DNA of 64,000 nucleotides from Arctopsyche grandis (Eukaryota; Arthropoda; Insecta; Trichoptera; Hydropsychidae), in contig NC_135366.1 of the NCBI RefSeq assembly GCF_051622035.1, forward strand, positions 6,169,001 through 6,233,000, read 5' to 3'. The position numbers were made by a program, and so were the translations under genes. The stretch's first letter is position 1, and every line of letters begins with the position of its first letter. Positions 9,144-19,313 of the stretch are shown here, piece by piece. Below the pieces are notes generated by a model. That model saw nothing but the letters and a program-made list of their open reading frames with translations, did no database searches and was not told where the DNA came from.

Positions 9144-10212
9144 TATTTAATAATTGGTTTCAATAAATACACCAAACTACAAAGTAAATATAATATATTT
9201 TCTTTTCATTAATTAAATCTTCTTACAAAATAAATTTAATGAGATCCTTGTGGTTGTTTCGAGGAACATAGTTTTTTAAAATTCCATTCAAATGATGCGA
9301 GATGTACCCTTAAGTCTGGAGCTGCATTCTATATTTGTCTTTTATTAAAATATTTGAAGAGAAAGCTCTCTCAACCAGTTCAGTGCTAGTAAACGGCGAC
9401 AGAAATTGAATCGCTGTTCCTGTCAAAAGCTGTTCATATTCTTCACTAATACCTAGCCAAAAAATTAATAACCTTATTTATTTTGAATTCAGTTTTTAAA
9501 TGCTATAATTTGAAAGTTCAATCAATTTCTCCTTTTCCTTGATTGATAATTAAGCAGCTGTCTGAAAATGTTCATTGTCAAAGAGGTTTGAAATCCAATT
9601 GTTTGCTTCTTAAGGTTTGGGGAAGCACTGCGTAAAAGACGATTTCAGCCCTATTAAATGTTCAATTATTTTTTAATTTGTCCTAGACATACTAATCTTG
9701 TTATGAGATAAGAAATTATGTAAAATAAATTTTAAATATTTCAGTTTGATCATTTTCGATTTATAGATTACAAAAATCCAATTTTCTAATCATACTTTCA
9801 ATTTTATCTGCAACATTGAAGATCATTATCGAGCTGTTCTCAAGTGTCAAATTCAAGTTATTTATTTATTGGAGCACTGACGCGGTAAATTTAAAATCCT
9901 TAAAATCCATGCCGGATCAGAAGAAAATGTATCGATTGCCAGATTTTCGATCATCGACTGTACATATTGACGTCGACTATGATTATTTATTAATTATATT
10001 AAAAATTATGTTTATTAATTATATTAAAAAATATTTATATTTTTATGATTGTAAATAATTCATTCCAGCATGTCCACCATTATCGATTTTTTTTCGCGTA
10101 CCACCAAGCATCAAACGTGTACCACGAAGTGGTACGCGTGCTACAGGTTGGGAGCCGCTGCCTTAGAGCTACCAGAAATTTATCAACATTACTAATTTCA
10201 TCTGCTAGCTTA
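9144..10212. other. No gene seen
   Basis: AT-rich unique-looking sequence. GCGTACCACCAAGCATCAAACGTGTACCACGAAGTGGTACGCG near 10096-10138 contains short inverted words (CGCGTACCAC / GTGGTACGCG), possibly a MITE end. No coding segment is supported. Confidence 0.45.
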
Positions 10213-10220
10213 TTATAAGT

Positions 10221-10394
10221 AGGGGTAGGACCGGAAGCGTGCCGTTCTTTGTTTATTGTTCGCCGTGCATTGTTCATTTTTATGATGAATCTTTTTTTTT
10301 TGCACTCTAGCTTTGTAGTTTGCTCTATTTCTTGGAAAATAGACCCAAAACGCCCCGACTCCTGGAAAAAGCACGCTTCCGGTCCTACTTCTTA
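10221..10394. mobile_element. hAT-like MITE with 8-bp TTATAAGT target duplication
   Basis: Terminal inverted repeats share GTAGGACCGGAAGCGTGC, and exact TTATAAGT copies flank it (10213-10220, 10395-10402). Interior words (TTTGCACT, TAGCTTTGTA, CCTGGAAAAAGCACGCT) are shared with the MITE at 26283-26436, so they belong to one family. Confidence 0.8.
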
Positions 10395-10626
10395 TTATAA
10401 GTATGTATATAAAGTACGGTTTAGATGTAATTAACAATTCAAGATGTAATATTGTTTAAAATACATCTTTTTATAATTGAAATTGCCAAAAATAAATAAA
10501 AAAAGTTGAATACCCTTGTAAGATCTTAAGCCATTTTTTTTTTATTATTGAAAATCCGTTTTCGTTCTTGTCACTTACTACCATAGATCTAGAATAGACT
10601 AGATATGGCATTACAACAAATTTCGT

Positions 10627-10793
10627 TGGAGATCTTGTCGCCACTAACTGAGGAATGTGGGGGGTTTAACTAGCGGGGGGAAGTTGGGGAAAAAAAAGGT
10701 TTTTTCCCTACGACGCAGCGGTCGGCGTTTTTTTCACTTCCCCCCGCTAGTTAAACCCCCCGCACCCCTCAGTTAGTGACGAAAAGATCTCCG
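10627..10793. repeat. Foldback MITE, about 60-bp arms
   Basis: The left arm includes CACTAACTGAGG and GGGGTTTAACTAGCGGGGGG; the right arm is its close reverse complement. Outer ends are GGAGATCTTGTCG and CGAAAAGATCTCC. The loop of about 40 bases contains CTACGACGCAGCGGTCGGCG. A further AAGATCTCCGC follows at 10807, a possible partial direct repeat. Confidence 0.75.
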
Positions 10794-10912
10794 CATATAT
10801 ATCGATAAGATCTCCGCAATCGACCTTTCCTATTTAGAAGCTACTAACCTACTGAGAGAAAAGTGTGCATGCGCCAAAAGGGAGACCAGTATAAACCGTG
10901 AGGGCGGATCTA

Positions 10913-10950
10913 TGTATTTTATTTTATTTTATTTTATTTTATTTTATTTA
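10913..10950. repeat. (TTTTA)n microsatellite tail
   Basis: About seven TTTTA units marking the 3' tail of the minus-strand non-LTR element. Confidence 0.85.
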
Positions 10951-11185
10951 AATAGGCACACATACAGAATAAAATATAAAAAGAAAGTTGTATAATGAGA
11001 CAAAAAATAATAATAAACATAAATAAAAATATAATATTCCATTTACAGTGAGCATCACATGGTGATATAAAAAAGTAAAATTACAAAAACATCAAGATTT
11101 TAAAAAAAAGAAAAGAAACAGATAAAGAAAAAGATACAGATAAAGTAAAAAAGAAAAAGAAAGACTATAAGGGTGAAGAAGCAAA

Positions 11186-13342
11186 TCAACCACATATTAT
11201 TTTCTTCACCTTTGTCCTAAAAATACTAAAAGAGTCTCTAAAGAGGTCAGGACAATCATCTAAGCTATCGTAAATACGGCATATACGAACGATTGCACTA
11301 TTGAAAGAGGTGTTGCTTTGACAAATAGGTGGATAAAAAAGATTTGTGCATCTGGTGAATCGGGCATTTACGTTAAAATTAATCTCGCTTAAAACAGACG
11401 TGTCAAGAATACCATTAGCAATCTTATATAAAATTAACAAATCAGAAACCCTTCTACGCTGAGACAAACTTGCAATATGGAAAAAAGAAAGTCTGTCATT
11501 ATAAGATGGTAACAGTTTTTTAAGACCAGTCTTATAGGATAAATGGCGCAGAAAACGCTTCTGGATTGTTTCTAAGTGCTCAATGTGAGTTTGGTAATAG
11601 GGAGACCATATGATTGAGGCATACTCCATATTACTACGAACTAAACTGTAATAGAGTAGAATCAGAGTATGGGGATTCTTAAAGGGCTTCGCAACTCGGC
11701 AAATAAATCCCAATAGTTTATAAGATTTAGTAACAATATGATTAATATGTTCATTGAATGATAGTTTGGAATCTATAAGTATACCTAAGTCTCTGGCACA
11801 ATTTTTTGCTGTAAGATCTACGTTATTAATATTGTAAGTAAAGTCAATTAGGTTACGATTTCTGGAAAGTGTCATTGAGAAGCATTTAGAAATATTGAGA
11901 TGCATAAGGTTTACATTACACCATTCAGATATTATATCAATGTCGGATTGTAATTTTAAGCAATCCGACTCACTATTGATAGGATGGAAAACCTTAAGAT
12001 CATCGGCATAAAGTAAGCATTGACACTTCAGTAGGGGGATTAGGTCATTAATAAAAATAATAAACAGAAGTGGTCCAAGGTGAGAACCTTGAGGAACTCC
12101 TGAAAGGATTATTTTAGGGGCAGATGAGAAACCCTTAATTGTAACCAATTGACTTCTCAAATTAAGATAAGAAGTTAACCATCTAAGTAAATTTCCATGA
12201 ATTCCAAATTTAGATAATTTACGAATTAGCAAACCGTGATTAGCCTTGTCAAAAGCCTTTTGAAAGTCTGTATATATAACATCTACTTGTGTACGAGTAT
12301 TAAGATATTTATAAATTGTGGTAGTGAATTCAATAAGATTAGAAACGGTTGATTTTTTTTTAACAAATCCATGTTGTTCCTGTGCAATTTTAGGCACTAC
12401 ATGAGAATAAATATGATTATAAGTTAAACATTCAAAAATTTTAGCAAAACAGGATAAGATACTTATTGGTCTATAGTTATTACAAAGTGATTTATCGCCA
12501 GACTTGAAAATAGGTACAATATTGGCTAGTTTCCATTTAGAAGGGAATACACCAGCAGATAAAGAATTGTTAAAAATTATAAATAAGGGTTCTACAAGTT
12601 CCAAATAACAAGTTTTAATAAAGTATGGAGGTATGCCGTCAGGTCCAGCACCCTTATTTACATCTAAATTTAATAGGACATAAGTAATCTCCTTTTCTTC
12701 AACATATATTTTATCAAGGCAGTACGAGCAATTGTAAATGTGAGCGTCCACATATGAAAGGGAGCAATCATCATTGTTATGCACAGATGAAAAATATTCA
12801 GAAAACAATTCACACATATCTAAGCCAGATGAGGCACAAATGTTATTAAATCTTAAAGTTTCGGGCAAAGAATTACCCTTGCATTTAGACTTGGTGTAAG
12901 ACCAAAAGCATTTAGGGTTCGATGAAATGCGGGATTCAATATATGACAAGTAGTCAGTATGGCATTTGGACAACAGTCTCTTGGAGCGAGTTCTTAATAA
13001 TGCAAAGGTGTCGTAATCTCTGGGATTACCAAAGACTTTGTACCTTTTATGTACTTTGGCTTTCTCCTTGAGACATTTCACCAATGATTTACTGAACCAG
13101 ATTGGATATCGGCCAGTGTCAGATACAATTTTCTTTGTAGGTGTATTGTCACCAATAATACTGTATAATGTGTTGTAAAATACACTGACCGATTCATCAA
13201 TGCTCAAATTATTAAAAAGATCAGACCAATCTATTAATGATAAATTAGTTCTGCAATTACCAAAATTACATTTTCTGTAATTCAGTACAATGTTATTACA
13301 TAAGGGCTTAAAATATTTTATCTTCTTAACAACTAAGAGCAC
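11186..13342 (-). CDS. Reverse transcriptase of non-LTR retrotransposon
   Basis: 718 codons without a stop or frameshift. The recognisable order is that of Jockey/CR1-type elements: KGAGPDGIPPYFIK (RT block 1), KWKLANIVPIFKSGDK and NYRPISIL (block 2), QHGFVKKKST (block 3), YTDFQKAFDKANH (block 4, catalytic Asp), SGVPQGSHLGPLLF (block 5), LLYADDLKVF (catalytic YADD box), then the thumb region with LGILIDSKLSF. The C-terminus (LETIQKRFLRHL...) also fits. It copies element RNA into DNA at the integration site. The printed start at 13342 is only the first usable codon; the frame continues to the truncation at 13353. With the endonuclease lost it is not autonomous. Confidence 0.9.
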   Translation of the reverse strand: MLLVVKKIKYFKPLCNNIVLNYRKCNFGNCRTNLSLIDWSDLFNNLSIDESVSVFYNTLYSIIGDNTPTKKIVSDTGRYPIWFSKSLVKCLKEKAKVHKRYKVFGNPRDYDTFALLRTRSKRLLSKCHTDYLSYIESRISSNPKCFWSYTKSKCKGNSLPETLRFNNICASSGLDMCELFSEYFSSVHNNDDCSLSYVDAHIYNCSYCLDKIYVEEKEITYVLLNLDVNKGAGPDGIPPYFIKTCYLELVEPLFIIFNNSLSAGVFPSKWKLANIVPIFKSGDKSLCNNYRPISILSCFAKIFECLTYNHIYSHVVPKIAQEQHGFVKKKSTVSNLIEFTTTIYKYLNTRTQVDVIYTDFQKAFDKANHGLLIRKLSKFGIHGNLLRWLTSYLNLRSQLVTIKGFSSAPKIILSGVPQGSHLGPLLFIIFINDLIPLLKCQCLLYADDLKVFHPINSESDCLKLQSDIDIISEWCNVNLMHLNISKCFSMTLSRNRNLIDFTYNINNVDLTAKNCARDLGILIDSKLSFNEHINHIVTKSYKLLGFICRVAKPFKNPHTLILLYYSLVRSNMEYASIIWSPYYQTHIEHLETIQKRFLRHLSYKTGLKKLLPSYNDRLSFFHIASLSQRRRVSDLLILYKIANGILDTSVLSEINFNVNARFTRCTNLFYPPICQSNTSFNSAIVRICRIYDSLDDCPDLFRDSFSIFRTKVKKIICG

Positions 13343-13353
13343 ATCGAATATTA

Positions 13354-13513
13354 TGGGGGATGAACGAATGAGACGACTGGCATGTTAATGCACGTGTTTA
13401 TTATATGACAGCTAAAGGCAGAGTGAGTAGTGGCTCTCCGAACCCAGCCGAGTTGGTCCCCACTCGCAGGAAGGCAACCAAACTCGACCATGTCGTATAA
13501 GCGAGCCGCCACA
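13354..13513 (-). repeat. TRIM 3' LTR
   Basis: 160 bp; differs from the partner LTR by only a few substitutions (for example GGGGGATG versus GGAGGATG at its start), pointing to a recent insertion. Confidence 0.88.
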
Positions 13514-13561
13514 TCACTCCCCCCCAGCATCAGCGATACCAAAATTACAAAGAAACAAATT

Positions 13562-14029
13562 TTACAAAAGAAAAAAAAATATTGTTACACAAAGAAAGAG
13601 AAAAAAATTATTGAGTGGGGAGAAAAAAAAATTGTTGACGTGGGTCATCCGCTGTGTAGGTGTACCGCCCTGAATGGTCGGTACATTCGAGGGCGGTGAC
13701 GTCGCGAGCAGGACGGTGGCTCGTCCGATGGTCGCGCCGATGCGATGCTGCGCCGGCGCCGCTCTTCCGAGGCTGATGTCGGTTGGTGGGGCGGCGGGGG
13801 CGGCAGGGGCATCTATGTGGTTGATGATACTCCGAGCTGGACCGTGAGTCATTGTGGCTCGTGGAGGTGTTGTAGCGCTACCGCCCGTCTCGGCGTGACG
13901 ACGCTCGTGGGGACGGACGGGGCCTTGATGATGATGATGGTGCTGAGGTGGTGTATGTCTTGTGGTGCTGGATGACCGTTCTATGTGTACTGGATCACGC
14001 ATGACTCCACATCCAGCTGTCAAGATCAC
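13562..14029 (-). other. Open frame in TRIM interior, probably not a gene
   Basis: 155 codons rich in Pro, His, Thr, Ala and Arg, ending in a Phe/Leu-rich tail encoded by poly-A sequence. It lies in the TRIM interior, in sequence with CAT/CAC repeats. I recognise no domain; the open frame may simply reflect GC-rich composition. Confidence 0.25.
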
Positions 14030-14094
14030 CGTCTCATTCGCTCCCCCATTTTTTTAAGCACCTGTCATCGACGTTGTGGCTGGACTCATGTCGA

Positions 14095-14121
14095 TAGGTA
14101 GGTAGGTAGGTAGGTAGGTAG
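14095..14121. repeat. (GGTA)n microsatellite
   Basis: About six GGTA units within the TRIM interior. Confidence 0.9.
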
Positions 14122-14282
14122 CCGTGTCTGCTCGTTTATTGTCACCCGCGGGCCGCGGCGTGCTGTGTTGATGGCGATGGGGGCGCGGCGGGTAGCTTTC
14201 CCGCCTGGCTCGGCGAGGCAGGGATGAGCGGCATGTTGAAATTGATCGAGGCTGCGTGGCTCGATGTCGGGGGTCACCAGTA

Positions 14283-14442
14283 TGGAGGATGAACGAATGA
14301 GACGACTGGCATGTTAATGCACGTGTTTATTATATGACAGCTAAAGGCAGAGTGAGTAGTGGCTCTCCGAACCCAGCCGAGTTGGTTCCCACTCGCAGGA
14401 AGGCAACCAAACTCGACCATGTCGTATAAGCGAGCCGCCACA
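14283..14442 (-). repeat. TRIM 5' LTR
   Basis: Partner of 13354-13513; the primer-binding site lies just inside it (about 14262-14279 on the minus strand). Confidence 0.88.
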
Positions 14443-14709
14443 ATCTAATTTTAGGTCAATCTCGAAAATTTATTTAAATCGGGCATGTTCTGTTTTAACT
14501 TTCAATATTTTATTTTAATTTTAATATATTGATTATAATTTTATTTTGATATTTGAATTTAATTTGAATATAATAATAATATTTTTAATTTTGATATTTA
14601 ATTTCAATTTTTAAATTTAATTTTTATTTCGATATTTTGTACGCAACTGGTTTTATCCTGCTGGTCAAAACGTTGGACCAAAATCGTCGTTGGTTTGGTC
14701 CGTACGCAG
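14443..14709 (+). repeat. Dispersed repeat R1, copy 1
   Basis: The segment from ATCTAATTTTAGGTCAATC to GGTTTGGTCCGTACGCAG is nearly identical to 40831-41101, and a shorter reverse copy is at 40149-40305. It is AT-rich with no coding capacity. The copy ends about 250 bp upstream of the SmD3 start, so the SmD3 promoter begins where this repeat stops. Confidence 0.88.
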
Positions 14710-14955
14710 AATTAGACCCATCTGCCCTCCTTTATCAAATTATCATCTGGCAGCCCTAACCACAAGACACACGGCTGGCAGCATTGAACAAACATAACCT
14801 AAGCGCAACGACCGGCGTCGTTGTCGGTTGTCAGTTGTCAGTGTGGGTTGTCAATTGTCGCGCCGCGCGTTTTCGCTCCACGTGAGGTACGGTACGGTAC
14901 GAGTGGTGAGCGAATAACCGAACCGAACGAACTGCACGAAGGGAATTGACGCAAG
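14710..14955 (+). promoter_or_regulatory. SNRPD3 promoter / 5' UTR region
   Basis: A GC-richer stretch between repeat R1 and the SmD3 start codon. It holds a CACGTG E-box at 14879-14884, three GTTGTCA-type repeats (14823-14857) and a GGTAC triplet repeat (14887-14901). No TATA box stands out, as is usual for housekeeping genes. The transcription start cannot be fixed from sequence. The start context is GCAAGATGTC. Confidence 0.5.
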
Positions 14956-15268
14956 ATGTCGATCGGAGTACCGATAAAGGTGCTGCACGAGGCGGAGGGG
15001 CACATCGTGACGTGCGAGACGCGCTCCGGAGAGGTGTATCGGGGCAAACTGGTGGAGGCCGAAGACAACATGAACTGCCAGCTGTCGGGTGTGGCCGTCA
15101 CGCAGAGGGATGGCCGCGTCCACCAGCTCGAGTCCGTCTACATCCGCGGCTCCAAGTTGCGCTTCCTCATTTTGCCCGACATGCTGAAGAACGCGCCCAT
15201 GTTCAAGCGGCAGGGCGCCAAACCCGGCTCGGCTGGACGCGGCAAGAGCGCCATACTCCGAGCCCAAG
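14956..15268 (+). CDS. SNRPD3: SmD3 exon 1 (Sm core domain)
   Basis: Encodes the N-terminal 104 residues of small nuclear ribonucleoprotein Sm D3, one of the seven Sm proteins that form the ring on U1, U2, U4 and U5 snRNAs. [20 protein letters not shown] opens Sm motif 1 ([16 protein letters not shown]), and Sm motif 2 is seen as [14 protein letters not shown]. The start codon is exact for the family. The exon ends in ...ILRAQ plus one base at 15268, before GT. The donor is CAAG|GTCTCC, a weak match to GTRAGT. Failure to splice would add 14 intron-encoded residues before TAA at 15310. Exon 2 supplies the RG-rich tail; together they give 133 residues, close to the family's usual length. Confidence 0.97.
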
Positions 15269-15318
15269 GTCTCCTTGAAACATTCAAAAAACTTTTCAAA
15301 TATCATTTATAATCTTTT

Positions 15319-15450
15319 TATTATTACGAAATTATGTTCACAATACATCTTATATCTATTTTAATAGCTACTGATCTACTGATCATTTTACAATTTAATT
15401 TTATTTGGTTAGTAATCATAGTATTATATTATTCTAATGTTAATCTACAG
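15319..15450 (+). repeat. Dispersed repeat R2 (SmD3 intron copy)
   Basis: The segment TTATGTTCACAATACATC through GTTAGTAATCATAGTATTA to TTAATCTACAG is the reverse complement of sequence at 57390-57420 plus 57825-57935. In that other copy a 404-bp solo LTR has been inserted; this copy is the uninterrupted version. It begins about 50 bases after the SmD3 donor. Confidence 0.75.
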
Positions 15451-15604
15451 CGTAAGGGCCAGGTGGCACCGCTCGACTCGCGAACAACTTTGTCGGCGAG
15501 TTTTGTTGCTGGAAAATCTGTGGCTCCGGTCTTTCTTTCAACTCGGGGACGGACTGAGACGACCGCACATGCTACTAGTTTTTTCACTATAGAGACTATA
15601 ATAC

Positions 15605-16009
15605 TGTTGCGTACGGGTGGGTGGAGGATCCAAGTAAAAGGCCAACAGTCGTTTTACAGCATTTATTGATGATTAAGGAGATACACGCAGTGTCACGGCT
15701 AAGTCCAGAATGACATGATATCGCCTACGTACCGCCTTATAAAGGGTAGATCTCTCAGGAGGCCTAATCTGTTTACCTGTTGTATATGTTGTTGTATTCG
15801 GATATGTATTTCCACGACATTGGGTCTTCCCGTACCGATTCTGAAAAATAACTAATAACGGTCATTGTTTAGCCTAAATGCACTTAGAGTCCAGATATAA
15901 TCCTGGAAGTAAGTGCAAGCACTTACATAGTTAATGCGATAACAGATAACCCTTGAACGATCACATAGTCTCTGGGATTCTATTCGCTTAATCCGCGGCG
16001 TACGTAACA
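15605..16009 (-). mobile_element. Solo LTR, Gypsy-like family G
   Basis: TGTTGCGTACGGG...GGCGTACGTAACA, flanked by ATAC (15601-15604 and 16010-16013). The sequence is homologous to LTRs at 32733, 48221, 57421 and 59449. Orientation is minus because the AATAAA-type end (ATCAATAAATGCT) reads on that strand. No internal sequence is attached. Confidence 0.88.
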
Positions 16010-16044
16010 ATACAATACGGACGTACAATACGCATTTAACGCAT

Positions 16045-16281
16045 CTATTGTAATTTATTAGGATTTTCAACATCTCTATTATTTCAATTGTTAATTTTAC
16101 ACGACACAGCCACACACCCTGTCCATTTAAAATAATATACATACTCATGGTTTATTGAATGCAAGTCGAAAAAGTCTTACTTACCTTTCAGTATTATCTA
16201 TTGTAATTTATTAGGGTGTTTAACATCTCTATTATTTCAAATATTAATTTTACACGACACAGGCACATCCTGTTCATTTAA

Positions 16282-16292
<11 letters not shown>
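16045..16292 (+). repeat. Pair of about 97-bp direct repeats
   Basis: TATTGTAATTTATTAGG...TTTAAAATAATATA occurs at 16045-16140 and again at 16195-16292, with roughly 90 percent identity by eye. The second copy runs into an (AT)n array. Confidence 0.8.

Positions 16293-16355
<63 letters not shown>
16286..16355. repeat. (AT)n microsatellite
   Basis: Pure AT run of about 70 bases inside the SmD3 intron. Confidence 0.95.
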
Positions 16356-16359
<4 letters not shown>

Positions 16360-17223
16360 GATTTCAATATGATACAATGTGTAAAGACGATACAGTACAG
16401 GGCCCGTTAAGAAATCATTGTTCAGAAGATTTATTACAGCAGCTCTATGCAAGTGTTGCACATGTCGAAAGAAAACGCTGTCTATTGTTAAATACACAAG
16501 GACACTGTTATTTACATTATCCACATAATTTGTAGACCACTTTTTTTTTTAATTTTCTCTAACTAATTGTATTTCGTCTCTTCTTCCTCGATCTCCGGCA
16601 AATTCCATTATTATGTTGTTGTTATTTCAAATTAATGTTTATTGTACTCGATAGATTTAACAAACTTATTACGTGCAATAAATGATATCTGAATCAAATT
16701 TTAGTCCAATTACCTCATATTGAGCAATTCGTTGAGAAATTATCTCATAGATTGATCATTCATACAATAGAGGCATGTCGTAGACTGTACGTGCGGTTGT
16801 TGGTGTTTTTTTTTTTGTATGGAGTTTTTTTGATGGGTCCGGCGACCAGACCCAACTCTGTCAACTGATATCAACCGTCGTCGGGCTTTATTACCCGAGA
16901 GACGGACATGTTGCAGGGTCCGGTCCGATGAAATGTGACCCAATACAATGTGTATGGGATCGGTCATCGGTTTTGCATTTTCAGAACGACACGAGCGGTT
17001 CGACCCGGCCCTAATAGGAAAAAGAGCTCAAAAACCTATTTACAATCCTTATAAATGCTCATAATACATCTAATACATAATATCAATTAAAGTCTCTCTA
17101 AAGTCGATGACCCAAAGCAGATTGTGTTTAGGTAGTCTGTGTTTATACCTGAAGCGTATAGACATTTTGTTGTAATATATATAAAAATGAATGTCTGTAT
17201 GTGTGTTTCGAATAGGCTATTAA

Positions 17224-17830
<607 letters not shown>

Positions 17831-18212
17831 TTAAACCACTGAACTGATTACGACGGAACTTTCAGGATCTGTTGTATGCATGTCCGGCGAGATTACCGTG
17901 ATAAAAAAAAACGGGAATGAGTGTCATTGCAACGCAATAATTTCAAATGTGTTCGCTATCTGCGTTTTTCCCCATAAATGGGAACGGGAATTGCATGCGT
18001 TTTTGTGGCATTGCAACGCATGCCTAGTTTCCGTCTAAATATCTTTCCCTTTAATGCAGAGAAATGTTATAATAATAGAAGTGGCTTTAGGCTTCGTTTT
18101 TGTTTGTCAAGTGGCAAATGTCTGTGGACATTTCACAATAATTTGCTCGGAAGTAGTGTTTGTTGCTTAGTGTTCGACGTATGTCTGATTGTTTGTTAAT
18201 TTTACTCGTTAA

Positions 18213-18533
18213 CCCTTTGCCCGCGTCACCAAATTTAGCGAACATGCCCTGTACGTGGCTGCTTTTTTGCGGATTTTGCTATCGCGTTTTCGACTATAAA
18301 TATAGGTTGTAATATTTTTTTGAATTTTACAACCTATATTTATCTTTTTTGACTACTGCCATCTATTGAATTTGGTAAAGTATACATTTAGTAATATTTT
18401 CAACCAAGTTATAAAATTTTAACACAATAGACGGCTCTTACACAGGTTGGAACTTCCAAGACATCTATGCGTGTCTCGCGCGCTGAGGGCATGTTCGCTA
18501 AGACATCTATAGTAGTCGTACGCGGTGGAAAGG
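18213..18533. mobile_element. TTAA-type MITE, CCCTTTGCCCGCG end
   Basis: TTAA at 18209-18212 and 18534-18537. Ends CCCTTTGCCCGCGTCACC and, reversed, CCTTTCCACCGCGTACG are short related inverted repeats. GCGAACATGCCCT near the left recurs inverted as AGGGCATGTTCGC near the right (18486-18498), supporting one palindromic element. A similar left end, TTAA-CCGTTTGCCCGCG, occurs at 19936 without a matching right end. Confidence 0.7.
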
Positions 18534-19239
18534 TTAAAAGGTTAAGTGCATCGTTAAAAATTGCACAATGCATTCAAAAAATACAATAAACTACGTGGCA
18601 TACATTTTTATAAGTAAATTAATCATTTAAGTAACATATTATTCAAGTAACATAGGGTTGTCAGATTTCATGCAAGTCAAACCGGGACACCCCCCAAAAA
18701 ATAAAATAAATAGATCTTTGACTTTTCTATAGATATATTTTTATAGAGTGCGTTCTATTGCAGGTAATAGTGATGGCTATCTAGTTTTTGAATGTGTGAG
18801 TAGATTTTTGTATTCAATATTAACAAAATCACAGAAATATTTTAGTCTTTCTGGTCTGACGGTGTCTATTCCGCATCTGTGTGTGAATCATCTTTCCGAG
18901 TGTGAGAAAATGATCGATTCAAGATAAATTAATTGATGCTTGATACACATTTTTTGTCTCCCTTCTACACATAGTTCTCCAGAAAGTATAAGACAGAGAC
19001 AAACAGTTCATTGTTGAATATTGCTGCAGTGTTTACCAGACTGTCTGGTCCAGACATCGACATTGTGTTTATAGTTTATGTTGATTCTGAGTCAAAAACC
19101 TCTGTAGGAATTTAAAGAGTAGTAAACCGGGACATTTGGGCGTCTCTAGAGGTTTATTTGGCTCACCGGGACACGATATTTAAAACTTGATATGTATTTA
19201 CTTTGTATAATAATACTAATAATACTTGTTTCAAATGTA

Positions 19240-19313
19240 CAATGTTTCTGGCCGGGAATGCGCATTGGGGTAACCTTCCTGGTGTAAATAAAAAAATAAA
19301 ATAAAATAATAAA
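19240..19313 (+). mobile_element. SINE 3' end fragment
   Basis: GGAATGCGCATTGGGG...CCTTCCTGGTGTAAATAAAAAAATAAAATAAAAT is the common 3' end and A-rich tail of the SINE family seen in full at 49383. Confidence 0.7.

Larger units (their letters stand above)
10913..13353 (-). mobile_element. Non-LTR retrotransposon (Jockey/CR1-like), 5'-truncated
   Basis: The minus-strand open frame encodes a full reverse transcriptase region and is followed by a 3' UTR and a (TAAAA)n-type tail (plus-strand TTTTA repeat, 10916-10950). The upstream endonuclease is absent: the element stops where the TRIM-like element begins at 13354, and the sequence beyond the TRIM is a different repeat. So it is truncated either by its own integration or by the TRIM event. 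Confidence 0.85.
13354..14442 (-). mobile_element. TRIM-like miniature LTR retroelement, tRNA-Trp primer site
   Basis: Two 160-bp direct repeats (13354-13513 and 14283-14442), nearly identical, with TG...CA ends. On the minus strand the 5' LTR is 14442-14283 and is followed after three bases by TGGTGACCCCCGACATCGAG, a near match to the tRNA-Trp primer site. A G-rich purine tract (GGGGGGGAGTGA) abuts the other LTR. The 770-bp interior lacks gag and pol. I see no matching target duplication (left flank ATATTA, right flank ATCTA), so the ends may derive from recombination. Confidence 0.82.

Noticed and set aside
14851..15306. Overlapping open frames on both strands of SmD3 exon 1 (up to 151 codons)
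   Set aside because: Shadow frames of the GC-rich conserved SmD3 coding exon; only the SmD3 frame shows family conservation and splices correctly.
16836..17015. MITE related to the GGGCCACACCGTG family (GGGTCCGGCGACCAG...CGACCCGGCCC)
   Set aside because: The ends are only loosely alike and no inverted repeat or duplication could be confirmed by eye.
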